Of a DNA stretch of 64,000 nt, positions 11,901 to 23,310 are shown one piece after another. Position 1 is the stretch's first letter. Every line of letters begins with the position of its first letter. The position numbers and the translations under genes were made by a program. The notes under the pieces are model-generated. The model worked only from the letters and a program-made list of their open reading frames with translations. It made no database searches and had not been told where the DNA came from. Source of the DNA: Symbiodinium natans (Eukaryota > Sar > Dinophyceae > Suessiales > Symbiodiniaceae); contig CAJNDS010002242.1 of assembly GCA_905221605.1 (NCBI GenBank), positions 380,610-444,609 of the forward strand. The letters run 5' to 3'.

Positions 11901-12997
11901 GTTTTTGTTTGGGTTCGACATCTCGCAGTCAGTCCCTTCACGGAGTGATGTTGAGGGCTTAGGGTTCATGGTTGAGTATTTCTTTCAAAACACCCTAAAC
12001 CTTCCAAGCCCTGTAAACCCTATAAGCCCTAAACCCGATAAACTATACCTCCAGAAGCCATAACCTAGCTTTTTGTAGCCCTTATAGGATTCTTAGGCAA
12101 CCTACAAGAAAACCTTGGAACACTAAACCCTAACTTCACAAGGCAAGCCCTGAACCCCAATTGGGGGGTTTCCGATCTTAGGGGTACCTTGTTGGGGTCC
12201 TTACCCTAAACCCTAAACCCTTATTACAAGGGGATCCTACAATTTGGGCATGAAAATTAGGGGTCCCCTATTTTGGTAAAACCCCTAAACCCTAAGCCCT
12301 AAGCCCTGAACCCTAAACCCTAAACCCCCCCAATTAAACCTCAGAGCCCAAGGAGCTCTGGCATCTTTGGTCCCGGGCTAAGAGAGGAAGAACTGGGGTT
12401 TAGGGTTTAGGGTTCAGGGTTCAGGGTTCAGGGTTCAGGGTTCAGGGTTTAGGGTTTAGGGCCTTAAATCCTTGACATGTTGAGCCCCACGATGGCGTTG
12501 GGGCTATAGCCGTGAAACGTATTTGTGGCAGGTGGCATGCAGAATGCTCGTAGGTGCTCAGGGTTCTTCAGGGTTCTTCAGGGTTTAGGGTTTAGGGTTT
12601 AGGGTTTAGGGTTTAGGGTTTAGGGTTTAGGGTTTAGGGTTAGGGTTCAGGAATCATCACAGGCAACACGTCCAAAGGCTAGAGGCGACAGAACAGCAGC
12701 TGCTTTGTCAAGTAGGGCTGTGAATGGGCGGTTGCGGCCAAAGACACCAAACCTAAAGATAATCATCTCCATATTGCCCTTATGAGGAAGTTGTTTTTTC
12801 GTTCTTTGGCTTATCTTTTGGGGGTTTTCAGGAAAAAATCACAAAGCATTAAGTATATAGGGCTTAGAGGGTTCTTTACCCAACGCCGCAAAGCCCATAG
12901 ACCCGAGCACGCTCCAACCTCTCACCCCCCCCCCCCCCCCCCCCCCCCCCCGCGCCCCCTTCCCGGCAACACCTCGGGCGGTTTGTGTTGTTTAGGG

Positions 12998-13085
12998 TTT
13001 ATAGGGTTTATAGGGTTTATAGGGTTTATAGGGTTTATAGGGTTTATAGGGTTTATAGGGTTTATAGGGTTTATAGGGTTTAGGG
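12998..13085. repeat. TTTATAGGG nonamer array
   Basis: About nine tandem copies of a nine-base variant of the telomere-type unit, flanked by normal TTTAGGG. A similar nonamer, TTTATAAGG, is amplified at 40267-40340. Confidence 0.9.
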
Positions 13086-13332
13086 TTTGTTGAGGGCCTA
13101 GTAGTCTAGGGCTGGTGGATGGTGTGAGGTTTAGGGTTGAGGTTGAGGGCGTAGCTTTAAGGTTTGAGCGGGCATGTGGTGTCATGGAGGGCGGAACGTA
13201 TATGGTATTTATTCAACATAACCCTCCCCCAAAAGGAACCATAGGGTAAGTTGTTTTTAAGTAAGGGTTCTCCGTCTCAGGAAACTTTAAAGGACCGTAC
13301 TTGAACCCCACACACACACACACACACACACA

Positions 13333-13364
<32 letters not shown>

Positions 13365-13556
13365 CGCACACACACACAAGTATCGTTGGTTGCCTGGAAA
13401 TTTGCGCGGAAACAAGCCTCAACCAGACAGACAGAGAGGGAGGGAGCAAGAGGGAGAGAAATATGTAGAAAGAGAGACGGAGAGGAGGGGAGAGGGGAAG
13501 AGGGAAACAGAGAGATACAGAAAGGGGGACGTGGCGCGGGGCCCGGGGGGGGGGGG

Positions 13557-13590
<34 letters not shown>

Positions 13591-15322
13591 AAGAGAGATA
13601 GCGAGACAGAGACAAAGACAAAGACAGAGACAGAGAGAGAGAGAGAGAAGCAAACGCGAGACGGGAGTGAGTGTGTGTGTGTGTGTGCGCATGACCATGG
13701 CTTGACACTTTCCAGGTGAGATGTTCCGGGCCTTCTCCTACATCTTCTCTGCAACCACCAGCACGTGGCAACCTTAACCAGCGGATCACTAAGCCCCAAA
13801 CCCTAAACCCTAAACCCTAAACCCTAAACCCTAAACCCTAAACCCTAAACCCTAAACCCTAAACCCTAAGCCAACCCTAAACCCTAAACCCATGGTTTGG
13901 GGCGACTTCGGGTTGATATTGTATCCTGAAACCCTCAACCCCTTTAACCCTGAAACCCGAAAACCCTAAGACTAAACACCAACACCCTATAACCCGAAAA
14001 CTCTAAACCCTAAACCCTAAACCCCAAACCCTAAACCCTAAACCCTAAACCCTAAACCCTAAACCCTAAACCCTAAACCCTAAACCCAAGGAAGATGTCA
14101 CCGGAGATCCGGGAATGCCTTCTCGGACTGGAGGGCGCCAACGCCGGGACTCCAAGGATGCCCCGGAGCACTATTTTCTTCTCCTCTTCGGATCTAGGGT
14201 TTAGGGTTTAGGGTTTAGGGTTTAGGGTTTCGGGTTTGGGGTTTAGGGTTTAGGGTGTAGGGTGTGGGGTTTGGGGTTTGGGGTTTAGGGTTTAGGGTGT
14301 AGGGTGTGGGGTTTGGGGTTTGGGGTTTAGGGTTTAGGGTTTGGGGGGGAGGGGAGGGGGGCGGGCGTGGTGTGGGTGAAGGGTTTAAGTTTCCTCGTAG
14401 TCCTCCTTCAGCGGAAGCAAAGGAGTTCAGTCCTAGGCAGCACTGGGATCCAGAATGGAACCTTAAACCCCAACTCCAAAACCCTAGCCCCCAATCCCGA
14501 GGCCTTAAGCCCGAAAACCCCTCAAGCCCTGAATTTACTAAGGGTAGTTACCCGGTCCGCTAATCTAGTCCCTTACCTCCTTTTTTGAAGGGTTCTGAAG
14601 TATGGGCCCTTGGGTTGTGTAGGGATAAGGGGTATACAAGGGCTCCCCCTAAACCCTAAACCCTAAAGCCTAAGCCATTATAGGGTAACTGCCCTTAGAC
14701 GAACCCCGACACCGCTCGACCTCGCAACTCTATACTATATACGTGTAACGGCTTGCTAGTTAGGGACAGCGTGGCACCGACCACACGATCAAGATCGAGA
14801 TAGGGTTTAGGGTTTAGGTTTTAGGGTTTAGGGTTTAGGGTTTAGGGTTTAGGGTTTAGGGCTTAGGGCTTAGGGTTTAGGGTTTAGGGTTTAGGGTTTA
14901 GGGTGCTTGCAGTATCTAGGGGTTTAGGGTTTAAGGTTTATAGGGTTTAGGGTTTAGGGTTTAGGGTTTAGGGTTTAGGTCTCCCGTAGCCCGAAACTCC
15001 CTACACACCCTTAGACCATCAAACCATCTTTGCTAGCGCTCATGAGGGCCTGGGGTTCAGGGTAGATGATCAAACGTTTACAGGGAGTACAGGGAGTTGT
15101 AGGTTGAGGGGTTGAGAGGTTGAGGGGCTGAAGGGTTTGGTCACTTAGAAATTAGGCGTGTAAGCGTAGGTTTAGATGAGAGTTCCGGGGTTCGGAATTA
15201 GGGGGGAGTTTAGGGGCTTAGAAGCAGGTAGAAGGGGTAAAGCCCTAAACCCTAAACCCTAAACCCTAAACCCTAAACCCTAAACCCTAAACCCTAAACC
15301 CTAAACCCTACACCCTCAACCC

Positions 15323-15394
15323 ATCGCCGAGATCACGGTGGCTTGGAAAGACCTGCACCAGGATGAGTCTGACGCCCAGCGGCTCTTCTTCAGG
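15323..15394 (+). other. Exon-like island
   Basis: An open, protein-like frame (IAEITVAWKDLHQDESDA, then QRLFFR) lies between a CCCTAAA array and a TATAGG-rich repeat. The end reads TTCTTCAGG. Protein not recognised. Confidence 0.27.
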
Positions 15395-17240
15395 GCGTAT
15401 AGGGTGTATAGGTTTTTTGGGTTAGAGGCTCTATAGGCTTTATAGGCTTTATAGACTTTATAGGCTTTATAGGCTCTATAGTTTAGGGTTTAGGTGAGTC
15501 TTTTGGACCATATGGGATGTTGAGTTTGTGTAGGGGGCTTCTGGCTACACCCTGAACCCTGAACCCAAAGCCCATCCTCAACCAGGCTTGCACCCTTTCG
15601 AAAGTTCCTCATCGATTGCTTCGGCAGCTACTACGCCGCCTGGGTGGCTGCCTCAGGCGTTTGCGCTGGTTCAGACACTCAGTCGACTCAGTTGCTGAAG
15701 GAAGATTCCATCAATCACCCCAGGTTCCCAAATTATGTCTAGGTACAACTTTCGCAATTTTTCCCGAACCCTTGAGTTATAGGGTTACAGTCCGGACTAT
15801 AGGGTTATAGGACTATAAGGTTATAGGATTCTAGGGTTGCAGGTTTAGAGGGTTTTCGGCGTTACAGGGCTATCGGACTATGAGGTTATATGAAACAGGT
15901 TTATATTACTGTTTTTGGTGAGTGTACATATGGTTCCTTTTTTCATATTGGTGAGTGTATATACCTGGTGTCCTTTTGGGGGTACAAGAAATATACACCC
16001 TACTTCATATAGGGTTCGGGTTCATCTCGAGAGTCCAGCCTTTCTCAGGTGTACCTGTGCCGGAACACAAGCATCGGGAGGAGCCCTGGAGGGGGGGGGG
16101 GTTGGCTTGTAGGATCCTTGGAGTTTGGGGTTTAGGGTTTAGGGTTTCGGGTCTCCGAAGCCGTAAACCCTAAACCCTCAACCCTAAGCCCTAATAGGAG
16201 CTCTAGGGGAGTTTCCTTTTAAAAATCCGAATCTTAAACCGATGTTGTTCAGGAACCCAGCACCCTCAACCCGAGCTTTTGGTGTTCGGGCCGAAGCCTG
16301 ACGGGTTTGGGGCTCATAAGCCCGAAAGCCCCAAATCCCTGAGTCCTAAACGCGACACTGCTAGACACTACCCAAAACCCTAAACCCCAACCTTAAACCC
16401 TAAACCCCTAGATACTGCAAGCACCCTAAACCCTAAACCCTAAACCCTAAACCCTAAACCCTAAACCCTAAACCCTAAACCCTAAACCCCACAGCAAACC
16501 TTCGACCCCAAACTTTTTTTTTTTTTTTTTTTTTTGTTTTGTTTTTTTTTTCACGCGTTTGTGTTCCAGTCTCTAAAGCCGGGAAGTGACCGAATGTGAA
16601 GCCATGCGGTTTTGGGTTTAGGATTAGAGGGTTTAGGGTTTAGGGTTTAGGGTTTAGGGTTTAGGGTTTAGGGTTTGGCGCAGGGGTCTAGGGTTCTCTG
16701 ATTCCCCCGGCAAGCCCGGAATCAGCTTGAATAAGAGATTTCTTCTGCTTGAGAGGGCTCATCTCATTATGGCTCCTGTCACCCAATACCACAAGGAATA
16801 TTGCCCAGTACAAGGCTCGTACTACAACAGCGGTTACCTCAAACCCTAAAACCCTGAAACCCTAAAATCCTAAACCCAAAACCCTGACACCCCTAGAACA
16901 GCAGTCTCCGCGCTATCCCTCTTCAACCCCAAGCGAGACCCTTAAGACATAACCCCAAACCCTAAACCCTAAACCCTCAACCCTAAACCCTAACTCCCCC
17001 TCAAGCTGTCTCCATGGGCCTGGTACCAGGCTCTTGGGCTCTCAGGCTCTCAGGGTCTGGGGTTAAGGGGTTTAGGGTTTCGGGGTTTAGGGTTTAGGGT
17101 TTAGGGCTTAGGGTTTAGGGTTTAGGGGTCAGGAGTTTAGGGTTTAGGGTTTAGGGTTTAGGGGTCAGGAGTTTAGGGGTCAGGAGTATAGGGTTTAGGG
17201 TTTGGGGTTTAGGGTTTAGGGTTTGTCGGCCCGGGTTCAG

Positions 17241-17312
17241 GAACACGTGCATCAAGAATCTGGCCAAGATGCTGAAACGGTGCCAAGAGGCCCGCTGTGA
17301 TGCGATGCGCCT
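17241..17312 (+). other. Exon-like island
   Basis: Preceded by GGTTCAG and followed by GTCTCTC, giving AG|G and GT borders of the dinoflagellate kind. The open frame (NTCIKNLAKMLKRC, then QEARCDAMRL) looks like a helical protein segment. Function unknown. Confidence 0.3.
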
Positions 17313-17915
17313 GTCTCTCATGTTACCCTAGGGTTCAGGGTTTAGGGTTTAGGGTTTAGGGTTTAGGGTTTAGGGCTTAGGGTTTAGGGTTTAGGGTTTA
17401 GGGTTTAGGGTTACCAACCCTCCTTTAAAGGTTTATGTAAGGGTTTGGCCTGTCTCTCATGTTCACTTGGGGGGAATCCGAGGTTAGTTTCATGGGGTCC
17501 CTAACCTCCGTTTAAAGGGTTCTGATGCAAGGGCAACTACCCTAGGAGGGGAAGCAGAATACATTAGAAATTGCTATGGGCCCCTAATTCTCATATGGCT
17601 TCAACAGCCCATAGAAATTTAATGGCTTTTGGGCCCCCTTTCCCCCCCTAGTTCAAGCGCCGCTGCCGCTGCCCTAAACCTAAACCCTAGACCTAGACGG
17701 CTCTTTGAAATGTTTCCCTGAAGAGCGAAGTAGAGAGAGTTTGGGACGTTGCGTGAAGCGCGTACAGTTTCGGCTCAGCTAATGGCTCTGGAGTTTGAAT
17801 GGGGAATCATGAACATTTGCCACAAAGTTGCAAAATAGGGACTACGGCCGCTACAACCGGGAGATAGTCATGCTCGAAGGGTGAGTGAGGTTGCAGTGAT
17901 GTGCTGACCTTCCAG

Positions 17916-19133
17916 ATGAGCGGCGTTCGCGTTCGTGGCAACAAGTATGCTTTAGCCGCAATTCTCGGCGATGGGTCTGTTGTGACCTGGGGTGATCCTG
18001 ACCTTGGTGGCGACAGCAGTGCCGTGCAAAGTCAGCTGAAGGACGTGCAACATATCCAAGCATCTATCAGCGCTTTTGCTGCCATTCTGGGTGATGGGTC
18101 TGTTGTGACCTGGGGCAATACTGGTGGTGGTGGCAACAGCGCATGTGTTTCACATCAGCTGAAGGGTGTGCAGCAGATCCAATCTACCCATGGCGCTTTT
18201 GCTGCAGTTCTGGGCGATGGGTCTGTTGTGACCTGGGGCAATGCTGGCGTTGGCGGCGACTGCGGTTTTGTTAAGGATCGGCTCAGGGCCGTGCAATGTA
18301 TCCAAGCATCTATCGGCGCGTTTGCTGCTATTCTGGGCGATGGGTCTGTTGTGACCTGGGGCAATGCTGACTATGGTGGCGAAACCCGTGCTGTGCAGGA
18401 TCAGCTGAAGGACGTGCAGCAGATCCAATGCACTGACACGGCTTTCGCTGCAATTCTGGGCGATGGGTCTGTTGTGAGCTGGGGCGATGCAGATTGCGGC
18501 GGCGACAGCAGTGCTGTGCAGCATCGGCTGAAGGACGTGCAGCAGATCCAAGCTACTAATGCGGCTTTCGCCGCGATTCTAGGTGATGGGTCTGCTGTGT
18601 CCTGGGGCGATGCGAACTCTGGTGGTGACGGCAGTGCTGTGCAGCATCAGCTGAAAGGCGTGCAGCAGATCCAAGCTACTCACACGGCCTTCGCTGCCAT
18701 TCTGGGCGATGGGTCTGTTGTGACCTGGGGTGATGCAGACTGCGGTGGCGACAGCAGTGCTGTGCAGCATCAGCTGAAGGACGTGCAGCAGATCCAAGCT
18801 ACTTGCACGGCCTTTGCTGCCATTCTACATGATGGGTCTGCTGTGACCTGGGGCGATGCGAACTCTGGTGGCGACAGCAGTGAGGTGCAGCATCACTTGA
18901 AGGAAGTTCAGCAGATCGAAGCTGCTACCAGCGGCGCTTTTGCTGCAATTCTGGGCGATGGGTCTGTTGTGACCTGGGGCGATGCTGCTGTGGGTGGCGA
19001 CAGCAATGCTGTGCAGCATCAGTTGAAGGATGTGCAGCAGATCCAAGCTACCAATGGTGCTTTTGCTGCAATTCGAGGTGATGGGTCTGTTGTGACTTGG
19101 GGCCTGGTTGCCTCTGGCTGCATCAAAGTCTGA
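17916..19133 (+). CDS. RCC1-like repeat protein (gene B), 5'-truncated
   Basis: Ten RCC1-like repeats of about 41 residues, each with FAAILGDGSVVTWG or a close variant, ending at a TGA at 19131. I start it at the first in-frame ATG (17916, Met-Ser-Gly-Val); 405 residues. Upstream, about 17885-17915 aligns with the end of the ubiquitin-like domain of gene A (GTTGCAG...GATGTGCTG), but about five bases are missing relative to gene A and no intact ubiquitin-like sequence can be read further upstream. The gene is therefore either a truncated paralogue or one whose first exon I cannot see. Same strand as genes A and C. No internal stop or frameshift in the repeats, so selection or recent homogenisation has kept it open. 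Confidence 0.75.
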   Translation: MSGVRVRGNKYALAAILGDGSVVTWGDPDLGGDSSAVQSQLKDVQHIQASISAFAAILGDGSVVTWGNTGGGGNSACVSHQLKGVQQIQSTHGAFAAVLGDGSVVTWGNAGVGGDCGFVKDRLRAVQCIQASIGAFAAILGDGSVVTWGNADYGGETRAVQDQLKDVQQIQCTDTAFAAILGDGSVVSWGDADCGGDSSAVQHRLKDVQQIQATNAAFAAILGDGSAVSWGDANSGGDGSAVQHQLKGVQQIQATHTAFAAILGDGSVVTWGDADCGGDSSAVQHQLKDVQQIQATCTAFAAILHDGSAVTWGDANSGGDSSEVQHHLKEVQQIEAATSGAFAAILGDGSVVTWGDAAVGGDSNAVQHQLKDVQQIQATNGAFAAIRGDGSVVTWGLVASGCIKV

Positions 19134-21126
19134 AGAGCGACCGGCCACGCCCTGAACTGGCCCTTCACCGCCCTGGCACGTCTGCCACCTCCTTAATGAC
19201 CCTGCCCGCCCTCCGGCGCACCTGAAAATGAACCCTACACCTAAGCCCGAAGCTCAGTCTAAACCCTTTAAGCCCCAAACCCAAAACCCTGAGAAGGAGG
19301 GGGTGTGGGGTTTAGGGATAGAGGTGCAGGTTTTGGGTTAAGGGTTGGATTATCAAGGGGGGGGGGGGGGGGGGGGGGTACTCCGATCCCTATTAAGGAC
19401 TGTGAATATAAGGGGGAACATCCCAAGTTCAGGCCCGTACAGCTATTATTTGCTCAAGAACCCCCAAACCTGGAAAACAAAAATCCCCATCTTGCTCTCA
19501 TGAAAAGGATTTATTCTTTGTTTTTTTTGTTTGGGGGGGGTCTTAGAAGCAATTAGTAGATAGGGTTGCCTTTAAAGCAGGATCTTTTTCTTTTTTTGGG
19601 CGGGCTCTTTTTGTGCAATTTTTACATAGGGTTCAAGGTTTCGGACACTGGCAGGAGTTGGATGCCGCCAAAGCCATTCGGGAGAAGGAACAGAAGGAGG
19701 TCTCGACAGCAGGGTTTAGGGTTGAGCGTTGAGGATTTAGGGCTTAGAGGTTGAGGGGTTTGTAGTTGAGGGGTTTAGGGTTGAGGGTTTAGGGGTTTAG
19801 GGTTTAGGATTTAGGGTCGAGGGGTAAGGGTTTAGGGTTTAGGGTGTAGGGTTGTAGGGTTCCGAGACTATAGAAGCCACGAGAAGCCTTGTTTGGGGGC
19901 CTTGCCCCACCGATGGGCCTCCGAATGTCGCAATGGTGTGTCAGGACTTCCTGTAAGGCCTCAATGGGTTTAGAGTTTAGGGTTCAGGGTTCAGGGTTGA
20001 GGCTTCAGGGTTTAGGATTTAGGATTGAGGGTTGATCCCTCCATCCGAACAATGAAGTTTCGCCATGAATAAGACTGCAGGAGGTGTCGAAAGGGACTTG
20101 GCTGGGAACCCAAACAGGGCACCCCAGAGTACAGCAACTGTTTTGGTTTTGGGGTTTAGGGTTTCGAGTTTAGGGTAGGAACATCATGGGAATATACCTA
20201 CCCGGGTCCTTGTGCTCCTTTTATCTGATATTCTTCAAGATCCCAAATTGGGGATCCTTGTACTAGTGCCCCCGAAAACTCTGAACAGCTAGCTCATTTG
20301 TATATAAGGATTTGGAGTGAGCGGATTCAAGCGCAGCAAGTACTGGTCTTGATGCCGCTCATGCACCTAAACCCTAAACCCTAAAACCCCGCCCCCGACC
20401 TCACATGGGCAAATCTGAAGTTTCCCCTGCTACCCTTGACAGTAGGGTCCACCCAAAACCCCTAAGTCCTGAGTAAAGAAACCCTAAACCCGAAACCCCA
20501 GACCCTAAACCCAAGAAGGCTTTAGGGGGCTTTAAGCGCTCTCTTCTCTTTTCGTCTCCTTCCCCCCCCACCCGGCCCCACCCCTTGGTGATCCGCATCC
20601 AGGAGAAAAACTCCAAGCCGGGTGCCTAAAAGCTGGCAACAAAAGGGGTTTAGGATTAAATTGTTTAGGAACTTAGGGAGGTCACTCTGTGGTGCTGTAC
20701 TGTAGCTTTAGAACCTCAGCCTTTTTGGACTTATTGGGTTTCTTAATACGGCAGCTAAAACTTAACTGTATAGCTACCCTGCTAAGCGCAGGCAAGGTCA
20801 GGGGAAAGCTGCATAAAGCAGTTGGCAGGCTCTCGCGTAGCAGCAGCTTCCTGAAAAACAACCGACATTGTAGGAATTGGTCTGTGAGTAAGAATGTATG
20901 TACATGTATGTATGTGAATGCTGAATGTCTTCGTGCATCTGCCTGTGCGTGCTGCACACATATGTGCAGCGTGTTTTCGGTGATATGTTACGTATGTATA
21001 CAATTATTTATGGATGTAGCAATGTGCACATCTTTGGGGCCCGCGTTTTGCATTCCGCCCGACGATTTCTTTCGACAGGAAATTTGTGTGACTCGAGCAC
21101 TTACCGAGCCTGAGCCCCTCAGACGA

Positions 21127-21282
21127 TACTTGGAGGTTCATGGTACTTAAGAACCAATGATAACTGTACTGATAACCCACGAATAAGCCCCGTAAGTGCC
21201 CGAATATGGTGATAAGTACAGTCAGAAGTAAGGTTACAAGTGCAGCTATCAGTGGTAAATAAGTTCCATGAACCTCCAAGTA
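21127..21282. repeat. MITE-like element, TACTTGGAGG family
   Basis: Perfect 15-bp-plus terminal inverted repeat: left TACTTGGAGGTTCATGG, right CCATGAACCTCCAAGTA. The internal TAAGCCCCGTAAGTGCCC box is shared with 8782-8904 and 41619-41834. No coding capacity; non-autonomous DNA element by inference. Confidence 0.7.
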
Positions 21283-22594
21283 GGGTTCCGTCGTCTGAGG
21301 CTTGGGGTTGCCGTCGCGGGATACGCACGAGGGACCCCGAAACCCCAAACCCGAAATTCCAGACCCAAACCCCAAACCCCAAACCCCAAAACCCAAACTC
21401 CAAACCCCTAAACCCGAAACCAAAAGCCTAAACCAAACATTGCCCAGGCCTCCTTCACCCTACGAGCCCTAATACCGCACCCTAGCCTCATGGAAGCTTC
21501 CACAAGCATAGACATTCCTTTAGGTAAATAACGTCTATTCGAATTCTCGTCGCGACTCGCAAATCAAAAGTCTTAAGCCCTGATTGTCGAGTTCTGCGCA
21601 TGTGATGGGAACATTAAGTGTCCGTAGGAAATGCCATTTCACATGCACATTTCCTTTGTCAGTACCGTTCAAGGTATAAACACAACTCAGAAGGAGTTAC
21701 GCTTCACGTATGGTGCAAGCCTAGAGAAACTTGTATCCCTAAACCCTAAACATATTTTGTCAGCGGGGCGTTCAACTACCCTAAACCCTAAACCCTAAAC
21801 CCTAAACCCTAAACCCTAAACCCTAAACCCTAAACCCTAAACCCTAAACCCAGTTCATCAAGCCCCAGCCTTCCCGAGGCTTTTCTGGAGTTATGTGCTT
21901 TAGGGTTTAAGGGTGGTTTAGGGCTTAGGGTTTAGGGTTTAAGGGTTTAGGGTGTCAGCGTTTAGGGTTTAGGGGTTAAGGGTTTTGGGTGTCAGGGTTT
22001 TGGGTTTCAGGTTTAGGGTTCAGGGTGGATATTGGTGGCGGTAGACGTCCATGGGCAAGCCACATTTCCTTTGCACACCAAAGGCGTCAGTACGTCTCGC
22101 AGTTCAGGCTCTTCCTGGTGTTTTTTTTCTTGTTTGGGTAGGGGGACCCGGTGGTATTTTGTTAAACCCTAAACCCTAAACCCTTAACCCTTACCCTTAA
22201 CCCTAAACCATAAACCCTAAACCCTCCATCGAAAAATGCTTATGGCAAGGTTTGGGTGGGGGGGGGGGGGGGGGGGGGTGAGCTCTTGCCAGAGTTGCTT
22301 GCCAAATCAAAGACACAGTCCCTCAGCGAAAGTGCATTGTAACACTGTACCTTCTTCTGGACATTTAGTTCATTCTCGAATAGCCCCCGAACATCCTCGT
22401 AAATCGATGACACCTTGGGATTTAGATTTTGGGTTTGTAGGTCTGGAGAGAATTTGAATTTCCTCTACGGAAAAGAGTGTCTTGTGTGGGCTTGCTTTGG
22501 ACAGACCTGACCACTATGTAAACGTAAGTGCCTGTGCAATGGTGTATTTGGGTAGGTAATGTAATGCAAATGCAATGCCATTCAATGTGTGCAG

Positions 22595-22681
22595 AGGTTC
22601 GGGGCCAAGAAGGGAATGGCCCAGACGCGTGCCATGTCCCGGGCCATGTCGAAGGTGATAACGAAGGCCTTTGCGGAGTTC
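22595..22681 (+). other. Exon-like island
   Basis: Preceded by GTGCAG and running into TTCAGGGTTTGGGG. The open frame (RFGAKKGMAQTRAMSRAM, then SKVITKAFAEF) is basic and helical in character. No family recognised. Confidence 0.3.
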
Positions 22682-23175
22682 AGGGTTTGGGGTTTGGGGT
22701 TTAGGGTTTGGGGTTTAAGGTTGAGGGTTTGGGGTTTGGGGTTTAGGGTTTCAAAGGCACGTAGCAGTTTAGGGGGTTCCCCAACCCTAAGCCCCCAAAC
22801 CCCAACCCCACCCCAAAACCCAGAAGAAGGGTTTCATCGGGTTCGGGGATGAGTCGCCCGACAGGGCTTTGGAGGACTCGACGGGTTGCGCGGGTTTTCG
22901 GGTTAGGGTTTAGGCTTTAGTGTGTTAGGGTTTGGGGTTTCAGGGTTTCAGGGTTGAGGAGGTTAGGATGTAGGGGTTTAGGGTTTAGGGGTTTGGGCTT
23001 TTAGGGGTTCAGGTGTTAGGGGTTTAGGAGTTTGAGGGTATAGGAGTGTCTTAGGGCTGAGGGCTGCAGCATTTGCAGTCTATCGGGAAGAGGTTTTCTC
23101 ATGTCAGATATGTCTCACCGCCAAACCCCGCTAGCCATCCAGATGCAACGCCCCCGCGGCCAAAAATGCTCTCGG

Positions 23176-23310
23176 CCTAAACCCTAAACCCCAAACCCCC
23201 AATCCCAAACCCCCAAACCCCCAACCCCCCAACCCCCCAAACCCCAAACCCCAAACCCCAAAACCCCAAACCCCAAACCCCAAACCCCAAACCCCAAACC
23301 CCAAACCCTA
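23176..23310. repeat. CCCCAAA heptamer array
   Basis: Tandem CCCCAAA (TTTGGGG on the other strand) rather than CCCTAAA, with CCCTAAA at its right end. A shorter array of the same variant is at 617-700. Confidence 0.9.

Larger units (their letters stand above)
9901..17915. repeat. Telomere-like repeats and low-complexity DNA with islands; no clear gene
   Basis: Long pure TTTAGGG array 10567-10677; TTTAGGG 12587-12640; poly-C 12925-12951; TTTATAGGG nonamer array about 12998-13085; CA repeat about 13310-13378; GA-rich 13555-13650; CCCTAAA 13797-13870, 14000-14085 and 15242-15312; poly-T 16514-16550; TTTAGGG 17338-17412. Unique stretches such as 10690-11220, 11590-12180 and 15320-16120 hold no gene I recognise; open frames in the CA/GA region are low-complexity artefacts. 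Exon-like islands at 14090-14163, 15323-15394 and 17241-17312 are listed separately or noted in the findings. Confidence 0.7.

Noticed and set aside
13213-13799. Overlapping open frames of 110-170 codons on both strands
   Set aside because: They translate CA, GA and GT simple repeats into Ser/Leu, Cys/Val or Arg/Glu runs; no real coding signal.
20689-21150. 153-codon open frame
   Set aside because: It has a GTG start, no recognisable protein features, and its end runs into the inverted-repeat element at 21127.
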